DNA of 64,000 nt. Source: Eubacterium_U album (lineage in GTDB: Bacteria > Bacillota > Clostridia > Lachnospirales > Lachnospiraceae). The notes beneath the pieces were generated by a model. The model did not search any database. It saw nothing but the letters and a program-made list of their open reading frames with translations, and was not told where the DNA came from. Numbering within the stretch: position 1 is the stretch's first letter; every line of letters begins with the position of its first letter. Where the stretch lies: assembly GCF_025336545.1 (NCBI RefSeq), contig NZ_JAODBU010000006.1:186001-250000 (forward strand), written 5' to 3'. This document shows, piece after piece, positions 7,736-17,169 of this stretch. The translations under genes were made by a program, and so were the position numbers.

Positions 7736-8925
7736 GAAATTTATCCTTGAAAAAGACAATGGTTTTATATACGATACTCAGCTTGATTGTCACTTTTTTT
7801 CTTTCTGTGTCAATTATTGAGATTGCCGGGCAGATACAGGAGGAGGTCTGGTGGAAGTACGTGGATCAGGACGAGTATTATCAGGCAATGAATGACCGCA
7901 ATGAAAATTTTGAGGTAGTGGTACCGAGACCGAATCAGAGTAAAATGAGCAGAATGGACTGGCATATTTCAGAAACCTGTGATTTCCTTCAGACGTACGG
8001 AGTATTGCTTTTTTCTTTTGCCGGATGTGGAATTGCGGTCAGCCTGTTTTACAAAAATAAATTAAAGAGACCGATTCAGGAACTGAAGATGGCATCACAG
8101 ATGATTGCGGAGGAAGATCTGGATTTTCATATGGCTTATGAGAACGAGGACGAGATGGGGATGCTGTGCAGGGAATTTGAAAGGATGCGTGGGCAGTTGG
8201 AAGAAAATAACCGTAGACTTTGGCAGATGATCGAAGATGAGCGGGTACTGCGTGCAGCGATTGCCCATGATATCCGCTCGCCGCTTGCAATCATGCGGGG
8301 ATATCAGGAAATGCTTTTGGAATTTGTTCCGGAAGATATGCTTGATCAAGAGAAAATGATGGAGATGTTAAGGGGCGGTATGCTTCAGATTGAACGGATG
8401 AACCATTTTATTGATGGTATGCGGAAGATGACGAAACTGGAAGAACGGGAATTAAACTGTTCCGTGGTGGATATCCGGCAGTTGATCAGCCAGATAAAAA
8501 CGCTGGCAGAAGTCATGGAAGAAAAATCAGAAAAGGACTTCACGGTAACGGCAGTGGGAGAGTCGGAAACTCTGGTCGCAGATGCGGAAATCATCATGGA
8601 AGTAGCGGATAATCTGTTGTCCAATGCATTCCGCTATGCCAGTCAGAAAGTCGGGCTGAAGCTGACAGTGACGGCGCAGGATCTGAAAATGAGTATCGGT
8701 GATGACGGAACGGGATTTCAGGAAAATATCGATACGGTGACACAGGCGTTTTATCATGAAAATTCGCAGGATGATTTAAAGCATTTTGGAATGGGTATGT
8801 ATATCAGCCGTATCTACTGCGAACGGCATGGCGGGAAACTGCTGATAAAAAATGCAGCAGATGGTGGTGCGGAAATTGAGGCAGTGTTTAAAAATTATGT
8901 ATCAGAAAAACAACAGCAGAAATAA
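7723..8925 (+). CDS. Sensor histidine kinase
   Basis: Kinase of 400 residues: transmembrane segment at about 13-35, an extracytoplasmic loop of about 60 residues, a second membrane segment at about 88-108, a HAMP-like linker, phospho-acceptor His182 in AHDIRSPLAIM, and N and G boxes (DNLLSNAFRYAS, DDGTGFQ, FGMGMYIS). ATG 7723 is preferred to 7705; it overlaps the regulator stop by 13 bases. The gene is intact: its stop lies 12 bases before the proposed ICE end at 8937, so the ICE entered just downstream of it. Confidence 0.93.
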   Translation: MEKIRNLSLKKTMVLYTILSLIVTFFLSVSIIEIAGQIQEEVWWKYVDQDEYYQAMNDRNENFEVVVPRPNQSKMSRMDWHISETCDFLQTYGVLLFSFAGCGIAVSLFYKNKLKRPIQELKMASQMIAEEDLDFHMAYENEDEMGMLCREFERMRGQLEENNRRLWQMIEDERVLRAAIAHDIRSPLAIMRGYQEMLLEFVPEDMLDQEKMMEMLRGGMLQIERMNHFIDGMRKMTKLEERELNCSVVDIRQLISQIKTLAEVMEEKSEKDFTVTAVGESETLVADAEIIMEVADNLLSNAFRYASQKVGLKLTVTAQDLKMSIGDDGTGFQENIDTVTQAFYHENSQDDLKHFGMGMYISRIYCERHGGKLLIKNAADGGAEIEAVFKNYVSEKQQQK

Positions 8926-8933
8926 TGGTAGCA

Positions 8934-8950
8934 CCAGATAAGAAAACATT
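8934..8950 (+). other. Proposed left attachment site (attL) of the ICE
   Basis: Seventeen bases here match the reverse complement of 40576-40592 at 16 positions. The inner arm TAAGAAAACATT (8939-8950) is preceded by GA, the core dinucleotide used by TnpX/TndX-type recombinases. On circularisation it would pair with the right arm to form a palindromic attP. Confidence 0.6.
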
Positions 8951-9134
8951 GAAAAAGTCAGTAAAATCAATGTTTTTTATGGTGCAAACACGGTGCGAAG
9001 TCGAAACAATCAAATACTGACAGGCTCAAAGGGCGTTGATATGCAAGTATCAGCGCCCTTTTCCTATACCCACAAGCCATAGGCATTGAAAACCTATGGC
9101 TTTTTTTTATACCCATTTTTGAAGGAGGCTGGCA
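8947..9134 (+). terminator. Terminators at ICE left end
   Basis: Three hairpins block read-through from the kinase gene. The first is AAAACATTGA with TCAATGTTTT (8943-8952 and 8967-8976), ending in T residues. The second is GGGCGTTGATA (9031-9041) with TATCAGCGCCC (9048-9058) plus TTTT. The third is a perfect AAGCCATAGG (9074-9083) with CCTATGGCTT (9093-9102) plus a run of eight T. They insulate ICE genes from the host operon. The AGGAGG for the first ICE gene lies at about 9123. Confidence 0.75.
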
Positions 9135-9656
9135 ATGAAACTGACAGAAGCAGAAATGAGGATGGTGTTTCAGATTGAAAGTACCAATCAGAACGCCGCC
9201 CTGAATGAGATTTACATGACATGGCGCTATGCGCCGAACCCGGCAACGAAAGAAACGGCGGAAGGCCTTCTGGACAAGCTCCGCCCACTGTCGGATCAGG
9301 AGTGCATGGATTTGATCCGCAAGGTGCAGGCCGAATACCGTCTGCCGGAGAAAGTCCGCACCATCGGGGAAATGCTGGCAGAAGCCAGGCAACGATCCGG
9401 GGCGCAGAAGTTATCCGGCCATGACATTATGGCTTTGGAGCGTTTCGACCCGGCGACCAGACACATGATTGTCTTTGATGTTCTTACCCATGACTCGCCT
9501 GTTGGCTGGAAGGGTGAGAAAATGCGTCTGTTCCTGACCGACGCCGGATACAGCAAGGCTTTGGAAAATCAGGAAAAGGGGCACATCAAAATCCGCAGCC
9601 ATGCGAAGGTACTTTCCGGCGATCTCCACTATGACCATAAAGACCGTGAGAGGTAG
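9135..9656 (+). CDS. Conserved ICE protein of unknown function
   Basis: A soluble 173-residue protein that I do not recognise. Nothing membrane-like, catalytic or HTH-like stands out; it is rich in charged residues and helix-forming segments. Start ATG 9135 has GAAGGAGG upstream. It is the first gene of the ICE, and a 170-base geneless gap follows before the replication-initiator-like gene. Placement at the left end suggests an element-specific accessory role. It could be regulatory or antirestriction-like, but the sequence does not decide this. Confidence 0.7.
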   Translation: MKLTEAEMRMVFQIESTNQNAALNEIYMTWRYAPNPATKETAEGLLDKLRPLSDQECMDLIRKVQAEYRLPEKVRTIGEMLAEARQRSGAQKLSGHDIMALERFDPATRHMIVFDVLTHDSPVGWKGEKMRLFLTDAGYSKALENQEKGHIKIRSHAKVLSGDLHYDHKDRER

Positions 9657-9826
9657 CCGACTGAAAACTGTATCAAAATCAGTGGGATATCTTCTGTTTC
9701 TTCCTCTGTGGCTTGCGTTCTGAATGGGGCGTGGATGTTTTCCCATGCAGGAGGCTATGGAGGCATACAGACGGGTAAACCGCTCAAAATCAACACTTTT
9801 TATTTTCACAGGAAGGAGGTGCGAAG

Positions 9827-10723
9827 ATGGCTGTTTTTCGTATTGAAAAGACCCGTGATTATACGGTCATGTCGAACCATCACTTGAAAGATCGAACGCT
9901 GACCCTGAAATCCAAAGGGCTGCTGTCCATGATGTTGTCGCTCCCTGACGAGTGGAATTACACCACCAGAGGTCTTGCGGCGATCTGCCGGGAAGGTGTG
10001 GACAGCATCGGTGCGGCATTGAAGGAGCTGGAAACCCACGGGTATATCCGGCGCACACAGCTTCGGGATGAAAAAGGCAAGATCACGGATACCGAGTATG
10101 TGATTTACGAAATGCCTCAGTGCGAGCCGCCGTCAAGCCCAGGTACGCCTTTACCGGGTACGGCAAAGCCATATACGGAAAACCCGGATATGGGTATCCC
10201 GGATACGGCGGAACCGTGTACGGAAAACCCCGCACAATTAAATACTAATCAAACAAAGACTGATTTATCAAGTACGGAGATATCAAATCCTATCCAATCA
10301 AATCCCCCTACCCCCGCAGAGGCAAGGATGGGAACGGATCGGATGGGAGCCAGAGAATGTTATCGTGAAGTGATTTTGGATAACATCGAGTACAGCTATC
10401 TGGTGCAGGACAGCCACATCGACCGTGAGCAGCTTGACGAGATTGTTGACCTGATCGTGGATACCGTGTGTTCTGCCCGCAAAGTCATTCGCATTGCCGG
10501 AGACGATTATCCGGCGGAGGTGGTAAAGTCCCGGTTTATGAAGCTGGACAGTTCCCATGTTCAGTATGTCATGGACTGCATGAAGGACAACACCACCTAT
10601 GTCCGCAATATCAAGAAATACCTTCTGGCGGCGCTGTATAACGCCCCGACCACCATCAACAGCTATTATTCTTCCCTGGTGCAGCACGATATGTACGGGG
10701 ACGGGCAAAGGGGGCGAGGCTAA
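9827..10723 (+). CDS. Replication initiator A-like / DUF6017-type HTH protein
   Basis: A 298-residue protein. Residues 1-100 form a winged-helix domain of the RepA_N-like kind (SKGLLSMMLSLPDEWNYTTR, GLAAICREGVDSIGAALKEL). A low-complexity linker rich in Pro, Thr and Asn follows (about 105-160), then a C-terminal domain of about 120 residues. Proteins like this open the transfer operon of Tn1549-group elements and may start replication of the circular form, though this is known mainly by similarity. GAAGGAGG precedes ATG 9827. The next gene starts directly at its stop. Confidence 0.8.
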   Translation: MAVFRIEKTRDYTVMSNHHLKDRTLTLKSKGLLSMMLSLPDEWNYTTRGLAAICREGVDSIGAALKELETHGYIRRTQLRDEKGKITDTEYVIYEMPQCEPPSSPGTPLPGTAKPYTENPDMGIPDTAEPCTENPAQLNTNQTKTDLSSTEISNPIQSNPPTPAEARMGTDRMGARECYREVILDNIEYSYLVQDSHIDREQLDEIVDLIVDTVCSARKVIRIAGDDYPAEVVKSRFMKLDSSHVQYVMDCMKDNTTYVRNIKKYLLAALYNAPTTINSYYSSLVQHDMYGDGQRGRG

Positions 10724-11215
10724 ATGCAGGAGGAAGTAACGCGGGGTGCCGTGACACTCATTGTTGACGGAGCCAAGCTAAGTGAGCAGGTCTTTGAAAA
10801 GGCGGTCAAAAAGTTTCTGGAAGAAATCCAGAAAAGCCAGAAGCCGAAAATCTACCGTGGAAAGCAGACCCTCAAACAGCTTGCCGGTCAGAACGCCGGT
10901 CTTGCTAATATCGAGATCAGCGACAAGAATATCAAGGCTTTCTCCCGTGTGGCGAAGAAATACCATGTGGATTTTGCATTGAAGAAGGACACCGCCGCAG
11001 AACAGCCCCGTTACCTGGTCTTTTTCAAAAGCAGGGACGCGGATGCCATCACAGCGGCGTTTCAGGAGTTTGCCAGCCGGAAAATGAGCCGTGAGGAAAA
11101 GCCCTCCATCCGGGAACGGCTGACCCAGGCGAAGGAACAAGCGGCGGAGAAAGCGGAACACCGCACCATTGACCGGGAGAAAGTAAAGGTCAAAGATCGG
11201 AGCGTGCAGAGATGA
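10724..11215 (+). CDS. PcfB family conjugation protein (DUF3801)
   Basis: A 163-residue protein of the PcfB type, which in conjugative plasmids helps present the relaxosome to the coupling protein. The globular part covers about residues 1-120, and the last 40 residues are highly charged and helical. The tail carries KPSIRERL and a following AKEQAAEKAEH stretch, also found at the ends of the proteins at 23649 and 24141. It starts right after the previous stop (TAAATG), and its end overlaps the TraG start at 11212. Confidence 0.85.
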   Translation: MQEEVTRGAVTLIVDGAKLSEQVFEKAVKKFLEEIQKSQKPKIYRGKQTLKQLAGQNAGLANIEISDKNIKAFSRVAKKYHVDFALKKDTAAEQPRYLVFFKSRDADAITAAFQEFASRKMSREEKPSIRERLTQAKEQAAEKAEHRTIDREKVKVKDRSVQR

Positions 11216-12969
11216 ACATGAAAAAAATGTTTTTGCTGAACCTTCCGTATCTCCTGTTCGTGTATCCCTTCGATAAGCTGGCACAGGCTTTCCGGCTTGC
11301 GCCCGGTGCTGACCTCTCCGGCAAGCTGCTTTCTATCGGGGACGGCTTCACGGCAGCGCTTTCCTCCCCGTGGCTCAGTTTCCAGCCAACGGACCTTCTG
11401 ATCGGTATAGCCGGTGCGGTGGTCCTTCGCATGGCGGTCTACCTGAAAGGCAAAAACGCCAAGAAATACCGCCACGGAATCGAGTATGGTTCTGCCCGCT
11501 GGGGTACGGCGGCGGATATCGCCCCCTACATGGACAAGGACTTTTTCCAAAACATCCCCATGACGCAGACAGAAAGGATTACGATGGCGAGCCGTCCAAA
11601 GCAGCCGAAGTATGCCAGAAATAAAAACATTCTGGCGATCGGCGGTTCCGGCAGCGGCAAGACGCGGTTCTTCTGTAAGCCGTCGCTGCTGCAAGCTCAT
11701 TCGTCCTATGTCTGCACTGATCCGAAAGGAACCTTGCTGCCGGAGATCGGCGCTTTCCTGGAACGGAAGAAATACCGTATCAAGTGCCTCAACCTGATAA
11801 ACTTCCGAAAATCCATGAAATACAATCCGCTGGCTTATATCCGATCAGAGAAAGATATCTTAAAGCTGGTGAACGCCCTGATTATGAACACGAAGGGCGA
11901 AGGCGAAAAATCTTCGGAAGATTTCTGGGTCAAAGCAGAACGCCTCTATTATTCCGCGCTGATCGGCTACATCTGGTATGAGGCCACGGAGGAAGAAAAG
12001 AACTTCATCACACTTCTGGACCTTATCAATGCCAGTGAAGCCAGAGAGGATGACGAAACTTATCAAAGCCCGGTGGACCTGCTCTTTTCTCAGTTGGAGG
12101 AACGGGAGCCGGACCACTTTGCCGTCAAGCAGTACCGCAAATTCAAGATGGCGGCGGGCAAGACCTTAAAATCCATCCTCATTTCCTGCGGTGCCCGGCT
12201 TGCTCCCTTTGATATCAAGGAGCTGCGGGACCTGATGGAATATGACGAACTGGAACTGGATACCCTGGGTGACCAAAAGACGGCGCTGTTTGTGATCCTC
12301 TCCGATACGGACAGCACCTTCAATTTTGTGGCCGCCCTCATGTATAGTCAGCTTTTCAATCTGCTCTGCGACAAGGCGGATGACTTCTACGGCGGGCGGC
12401 TGCCCGTCCATGTCCGTCTGATCCTGGACGAGTTTGCCAACATCGGCCAGATACCGAACTTCGATAAGCTGATTGCCACCATCCGAAGCCGTGAAATATC
12501 GGCTTCTATTATTTTGCAGTCGCAGAGTCAGCTAAAGACCATCTACAAGGATGCGGCGGATACCATCGTCGGTAACTGTGACAGCACCTTGTTTTTGGGA
12601 GGCAAGGAGAAATCCACGCTCAAGGAAATTTCGGAACTGCTGGGGAAAGAGACCATTGATCTCTATAACCAGTCCGAAAACCGGGGCAGCCAGGTTTCCC
12701 ACGGCCTCAGTTATCAGAAATTAGGAAAGGAGTTGATGACCCAGGACGAATTGGCAGTGATGGACGGCGGCAAGTGTATCTTCATGCTGCGGGGCGTGCG
12801 CCCGTTCCTTTCGGACAAGTACGACCTCACCCGGCACCCGAATTACAGATACACGGCCGACGCCGACCCTAAAAATGTCTTTGACATGGAACGGTACATG
12901 AAGAAGCAGCGTGCCGTGGTAAAGCCCACGGATACCTTCGATGTGTACGAGATTGACGCAACTACTTAA
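11212..12969 (+). CDS. Type IV coupling protein, TraG/VirD4 family
   Basis: Inner-membrane ATPase of 585 residues that recruits the relaxase-DNA complex to the transfer channel. There are two N-terminal membrane segments (about 5-25 and 60-80), Walker A GGSGSGKTRF at about residue 144, and Walker B ILDEFANIGQ at about 403. The later IILQSQSQL segment is typical of TraG. The ATG overlaps the PcfB stop. Length is normal for Gram-positive coupling proteins. It is the second gene of the transfer block that runs to 25991. Confidence 0.95.
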   Translation: MNMKKMFLLNLPYLLFVYPFDKLAQAFRLAPGADLSGKLLSIGDGFTAALSSPWLSFQPTDLLIGIAGAVVLRMAVYLKGKNAKKYRHGIEYGSARWGTAADIAPYMDKDFFQNIPMTQTERITMASRPKQPKYARNKNILAIGGSGSGKTRFFCKPSLLQAHSSYVCTDPKGTLLPEIGAFLERKKYRIKCLNLINFRKSMKYNPLAYIRSEKDILKLVNALIMNTKGEGEKSSEDFWVKAERLYYSALIGYIWYEATEEEKNFITLLDLINASEAREDDETYQSPVDLLFSQLEEREPDHFAVKQYRKFKMAAGKTLKSILISCGARLAPFDIKELRDLMEYDELELDTLGDQKTALFVILSDTDSTFNFVAALMYSQLFNLLCDKADDFYGGRLPVHVRLILDEFANIGQIPNFDKLIATIRSREISASIILQSQSQLKTIYKDAADTIVGNCDSTLFLGGKEKSTLKEISELLGKETIDLYNQSENRGSQVSHGLSYQKLGKELMTQDELAVMDGGKCIFMLRGVRPFLSDKYDLTRHPNYRYTADADPKNVFDMERYMKKQRAVVKPTDTFDVYEIDATT

Positions 12970-13005
12970 ACCCAAATCAAAAACATTTTTTAGGAGGATT
13001 ATTTT

Positions 13006-13221
13006 ATGGCATTTTTCAACAGTGCAGTTGGTGTTTTGCAGACTCTCGTAGTGGCCCTGGGCGCAGGTCTTGGTATCTGGGGCGTTATCAACCTTCTGGA
13101 AGGTTACGGCCAGGACAACCCTGCTTCCAAAAGCCAGGGTATGAAACAGTTGATGGCTGGCGGCGGTGTCGCCCTCATCGGCATCACTCTTGTACCTCTG
13201 CTCTCCGGCCTGTTCGGTTGA
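13006..13221 (+). CDS. Maff2 family small membrane protein (VirB2-like)
   Basis: A 71-residue protein with two hydrophobic segments (about 10-30 and 48-70) separated by a polar loop containing GYGQDNPASKSQG. Maff2-type proteins occur at this place in Tn1549-group elements. The two-helix layout matches small pilin-like or VirB2/TrbC channel subunits, but that function is inferred. A perfect AGGAGG precedes ATG 13006, suggesting high expression, as expected of a structural subunit. Confidence 0.85.
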   Translation: MAFFNSAVGVLQTLVVALGAGLGIWGVINLLEGYGQDNPASKSQGMKQLMAGGGVALIGITLVPLLSGLFG

Positions 13222-13241
13222 TCGTCCGGCGGTGATCGCTT

Positions 13242-14111
13242 ATGGGCGGCATACTCGACAAACTCGATGAATGGCTCCGAGGGCTGCTCATCGAGGGAAT
13301 CACGGGAAACCTGTCGGGCATGTTCGATACGGTCAATACCAAAGTAGGCGAGATCGCCGGTGAAGTGGGCCAGACGCCGCTGGCATGGAACAGCGGCGTC
13401 TTTTCTATAATCCGAAACCTCTCTGAAACGGTGATCGTTCCAATCGCCGGGGTTATCCTGACATTCGTAATGTGTTATGAGCTGATCCAGCTTGTGACAG
13501 AGAAAAACAATCTGCACGATGTAGATACCTGGATGTTCTTCAAGTGGATTTTCAAGACCTTCTGTGCCGTTCTCATTGTGACGAACACATGGAATATCGT
13601 CATGGGTATCTTCGATGTAGGGCAAAGCGTTGTGAACAGCAGCGCAGGCGTCATCATCGGAAATACCTCTATTGATATCAGCAGCGTTATCACGGATATG
13701 GAGGCGCAGCTTGAAGCCCTGGGCACAGGAGAACTGTTCGGGCTGTGGTTTCAGTCCCTTTTCGTGGGGCTTACCATGAACGCCCTTTCCATCTGTATCA
13801 TGCTTGTCATCTACGGCCGCATGATCGAGGTGTATTTGACGACTTCCGTTGGACCAATTCCACTTGCCACCATGACGAACCGGGATTGGAGCCATACAGG
13901 ACAGAACTATTTGAAATCCCTGTTTGCATTGGCATTCCAGGCATTTCTTATCATGGTGTGCGTGGGAATCTACTCTGTTTTGGTACAGAGTATCGCCACG
14001 GACGGAAATATCTCAGGCGCGATATGGGCCTGCATGGGCTACACGGTCCTGCTGTGCTTCGCCCTGTTCAAGACCGGCAGCCTCTCTAAGAGCCTGTTCG
14101 GAGCGCATTAA
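13242..14111 (+). CDS. TrbL/VirB6-like polytopic conjugation protein
   Basis: A 289-residue membrane protein. An N-terminal amphipathic region of about 60 residues is followed by around six membrane segments (for example VIVPIAGVILTFVMCYELIQ). This matches the TrbL/VirB6 class, which lines the inner-membrane part of the transfer channel. ATG 13242 follows the Maff2 stop by 20 bases with GGCGGTGATC as a weaker ribosome site. The order Maff2, TrbL-like, PrgI, VirB4 is typical of Gram-positive mating modules. Confidence 0.85.
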   Translation: MGGILDKLDEWLRGLLIEGITGNLSGMFDTVNTKVGEIAGEVGQTPLAWNSGVFSIIRNLSETVIVPIAGVILTFVMCYELIQLVTEKNNLHDVDTWMFFKWIFKTFCAVLIVTNTWNIVMGIFDVGQSVVNSSAGVIIGNTSIDISSVITDMEAQLEALGTGELFGLWFQSLFVGLTMNALSICIMLVIYGRMIEVYLTTSVGPIPLATMTNRDWSHTGQNYLKSLFALAFQAFLIMVCVGIYSVLVQSIATDGNISGAIWACMGYTVLLCFALFKTGSLSKSLFGAH

Positions 14112-14125
14112 GGAGGCTTGATAAA

Positions 14126-14560
14126 TTGGCGTATGTAACCATTCCAAAGGATTTGACGAAAGTAAAATCCAAAGTGCTGTTTGGGCTTACCAAACGGCAG
14201 CTTATATGTTTCGGATCGGCGGCACTCATCGGAGTACCGCTTTTCTTTTTGCTCAGACGCACGGCCAGCAACAGTGCCGCCGCGTTCTGCATGATTATCG
14301 TCATGCTCCCGTTCTTTCTGCTTGCCATGTATGAGCGGCATGGTCAACCCCTGGAGGTGGTGGCCGGACAGGTCATCCGCTGTATGTTCCTGCGGACGAA
14401 GGAGCGGCCTTACCAGACAAACAATTTCTACGCAGCCCTGGAGCGGCAGGCCCAGGCGGAAAAGGAGGTGAAAGCCATTGTTCAGAAAGCGAAAGCCAGA
14501 GCCGCAGGCACGGCAGACGGCAAAACCTACGGTAAAGCTCACCGCCGCGGAAAAGCGTGA
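14126..14560 (+). CDS. PrgI family mating-channel membrane protein
   Basis: A 144-residue protein with the start typical of PrgI (YVTIPKDLTKVKSKVLFGLT) and two membrane segments at about 30-50 and 52-72. PrgI-type proteins are the VirB3-like partner of the VirB4 ATPase. It begins at TTG 14126 with AAGGAGG upstream. Its last 83 bases overlap the VirB4 gene in another frame, where the basic, Ala-rich tail is encoded. Such a long overlap favours coupled translation of the two partners. Confidence 0.88.
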   Translation: MAYVTIPKDLTKVKSKVLFGLTKRQLICFGSAALIGVPLFFLLRRTASNSAAAFCMIIVMLPFFLLAMYERHGQPLEVVAGQVIRCMFLRTKERPYQTNNFYAALERQAQAEKEVKAIVQKAKARAAGTADGKTYGKAHRRGKA

Positions 14561-16907
14561 GATCAGCCGTATCCTGGAAACCGCCAGAGGTGATGGGAAA
14601 CCTCACTCGGCGCAGGACACCATTCCCTTCCGTCAGATGTACCCGGACGGCTTGTGCCGGTTGGATGATACAACATGGAGCCGTTGCCTGGAATTTGAGG
14701 ATGTGAATTACCAGCTTGCAAAGCCAGATGACCAGACGGCGATTTTTGAAGCCCTCTGCGATATGTATAACGCCCATGACGCTTCTATCGGCATGGAATT
14801 ATCCCTTGTTTGCCGCAAGGTGAACAAAGCGGATTTTCGCAAACGAATTGAGATCGCGGCGCAGGAGGACAAGTTCGACACGGTACGCGCCCTCTACACG
14901 GATATGCTCCGCGGGCAGTTGGAACACCGCAACAACGGCATGGTCAAGACAAAATTCCTGGTGCTGACCATTGAAGCAAAGAACAGCAAGGAGGCAAAAG
15001 CCCGTTTTTCCCGGATCATGCTGGATGCCCTGAATTACTTTAAGGCCATGGGCGCACTGGCAAAGGTGCTGGATGGCAAGGAGTGGCTGGCGGTGCTGCA
15101 CGGTGTCCTTCACCCAGACGGAGACCCGTTTTCCTTTGCGTGGGAGTGGCTGGCGCCCTCCGGCCTGTCGGTCAAGGATTTCATTGCGCCGTCCTCTTTT
15201 CGGTTTGGCGAAGCACGGCGGTTTCAGATGGGCAGCAAAGTCGGCGCGGTCAGCTTTTTGCAAATCACAGCCCCGGAACTCAATGACCGGGTGCTTGCCG
15301 ATCTGCTTGACACGGACAGCAGCATTTTTGTCAGCGTCCATATCCGCAGCATGGATCAGAATGAAGCCATCAAAACTGTCAAGCGCAAGATCACCGATCT
15401 GGACAGTATGAAGATCGACGCTCAGAAGCGGGCGGCGCGGGAAGGGTTCGATATGGACATCATCCCCACCGACATTGCCACCTATGCAGGTGAAGCAAAG
15501 AACATCCTCCGTGATCTGCAAAGCCGGAATGAGCGAATGTTCCTGATGACCTTCCTGGTAGTCAATGTGGCGGACACAAAGCAAAAGCTGGAGAACGATA
15601 TCTTCCGGGCTTCCTCTGTGGCGCAGAAGCACAACTGTCATCTGGTGCGGCTGGACTTTCAGCAGGAGCAGGGGCTTGTGTCGGCGCTGCCGCTGGGCGT
15701 CAACCAAATCAGGATCGAACGCGGTCTGACCACTTCTGCCGTGGCAATTTTTGTTCCTTTTATCTCTCAGGAACTTTTCCAGAGCGGCGAGGCGCTGTAT
15801 TACGGTCTGAACGCTACTTCCGGCAACATGATCCTTGCAGACCGCAAGCAGCTCAAAACGCCCAACGGTTTGATTCTTGGTACGCCGGGCAGCGGCAAGT
15901 CCTTCTCGGCAAAGCGTGAAATCCTCAATGTGTTTTTGGTGACAAAGGACGATATCATCATTTGCGACCCGGAGGCGGAATACTTTCCGCTGGTCCACCG
16001 CCTGGGCGGGCAGGTCATCAAGATTTCTCCCACAAGCAGCCAGTATGTGAACCCCATGGATATGAGCCTGAACTACTCCGAGGACGATAACCCACTTGCC
16101 CTAAAGAGCGACTTCATTCTCTCATTCTGCGAACTGGCAGCAGGCGGACGCAACGGCTTGGAGCCGGTGGAGAAAACGGTCATTGACCGGGCTGTGCGCG
16201 TGGTGTACCGCCCCTATCTTGCCGACCCGAAGCCGGAAAATGTGCCTGTCCTTGGCGACCTCTATGACGAGATCAGGCGGCAGCCAGAGCCGGAAGCACA
16301 GCGGATCGCGGCGGCATTAGAGCTGTATGTGCATGGCAGTCTGAATGTTTTTAACCACCGAACCAATGTGGATATCAACAACCGCCTTGTCTGCTTTGAC
16401 ATTAAGGAGCTTGGCAAGCAACTCAAAAATCTTGGGATGCTGGTCATTCAGGATCAGGTATGGAACCGCGTCACGGTGAATCGAAGCGAGGGCAAGTCCA
16501 CCCGGTACTATGTGGACGAGTTCCCCCTTCTGCTGCGCGGCGAGGTTGGCGCCTGGAGTGTGGAGATTTGGAAACGCTTTCGCAAATGGGGCGGCATCCC
16601 AACGGGAATCACCCAGAACATCAAGGACCTGCTTGCCTCCCCGGAGATCGAGAACATTTTTGAAAACAGCGACTTCATCTATCTTCTCAATCAGGCCAGC
16701 GGGGATCGGAAAATCCTCTGTGAGCGGCTGAATATCTCCACCCAGCAGGCGGCGCATATCAGTAACGCAGGCCCCGGCGAGGGGCTGATCTTCTTCGGCA
16801 ATGTGATTTTGCCATTTGTGGACCACTTTCCGCAGGATAATGAGCTTTACAGCATTATGACGACAAAACTTGGTGAAACCGGGAAAGGAGGCACGGTGCA
16901 TGAATGA
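14478..16907 (+). CDS. VirB4-like conjugation ATPase
   Basis: An 809-residue ATPase energising the mating channel. The N-terminal VirB4 domain is followed by a P-loop (Walker A GTPGSGKSFSAK at about residue 467), Walker B YYVDEFPLL near 675, and the downstream TGITQNIKDLL motif typical of VirB4/TraE proteins. Start is TTG 14478, with AAAGGAGGTGAAA just before it, inside the PrgI gene. It overlaps the next gene by eight bases (ATG 16900). Length agrees with Tn1549-group homologues. Confidence 0.95.
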   Translation: MFRKRKPEPQARQTAKPTVKLTAAEKREISRILETARGDGKPHSAQDTIPFRQMYPDGLCRLDDTTWSRCLEFEDVNYQLAKPDDQTAIFEALCDMYNAHDASIGMELSLVCRKVNKADFRKRIEIAAQEDKFDTVRALYTDMLRGQLEHRNNGMVKTKFLVLTIEAKNSKEAKARFSRIMLDALNYFKAMGALAKVLDGKEWLAVLHGVLHPDGDPFSFAWEWLAPSGLSVKDFIAPSSFRFGEARRFQMGSKVGAVSFLQITAPELNDRVLADLLDTDSSIFVSVHIRSMDQNEAIKTVKRKITDLDSMKIDAQKRAAREGFDMDIIPTDIATYAGEAKNILRDLQSRNERMFLMTFLVVNVADTKQKLENDIFRASSVAQKHNCHLVRLDFQQEQGLVSALPLGVNQIRIERGLTTSAVAIFVPFISQELFQSGEALYYGLNATSGNMILADRKQLKTPNGLILGTPGSGKSFSAKREILNVFLVTKDDIIICDPEAEYFPLVHRLGGQVIKISPTSSQYVNPMDMSLNYSEDDNPLALKSDFILSFCELAAGGRNGLEPVEKTVIDRAVRVVYRPYLADPKPENVPVLGDLYDEIRRQPEPEAQRIAAALELYVHGSLNVFNHRTNVDINNRLVCFDIKELGKQLKNLGMLVIQDQVWNRVTVNRSEGKSTRYYVDEFPLLLRGEVGAWSVEIWKRFRKWGGIPTGITQNIKDLLASPEIENIFENSDFIYLLNQASGDRKILCERLNISTQQAAHISNAGPGEGLIFFGNVILPFVDHFPQDNELYSIMTTKLGETGKGGTVHE

Positions 16908-17169
16908 TGAAAAATATGTGATCGGCAGCGGAAGTTTTCGGCTTCTGATCGGTGATTTGTATGATCTCTATTGTTATCATTTCAGTTTGACCCGCAGACT
17001 GGCGGAGGCTGCGGACGAAAAGGCACTTTTGAAAATCCAGAAAAGCGTGTCCGGCTATGAGCGCAGGATGAAACGCCTTTGCAGGCGCTGGGGGCTACCC
17101 ACGGATGATACGCCCTGGGCCTACGATACAATGGAGAAATCCATCCGGGAGCGGATGCTCCATGAATAA
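16900..17169 (+). CDS. Small conserved ICE protein
   Basis: An 89-residue soluble, basic, helical protein of unknown function between VirB4 and the methyltransferase; it overlaps both (ATG 16900 within the VirB4 end; its stop lies after the methyltransferase ATG 17162). The start is supported by GGAAAGGAGG. The C-terminus reads EKSIRERMLHE, which resembles the KPSIRERL tail of PcfB and the proteins at 23649 and 24141. No domain is recognisable. Confidence 0.75.
   Translation: MNDEKYVIGSGSFRLLIGDLYDLYCYHFSLTRRLAEAADEKALLKIQKSVSGYERRMKRLCRRWGLPTDDTPWAYDTMEKSIRERMLHE

Noticed and set aside
14799..15998. Open frame of 399 codons on the minus strand
   Set aside because: Antisense to virB4 and without start signal or recognisable domain.
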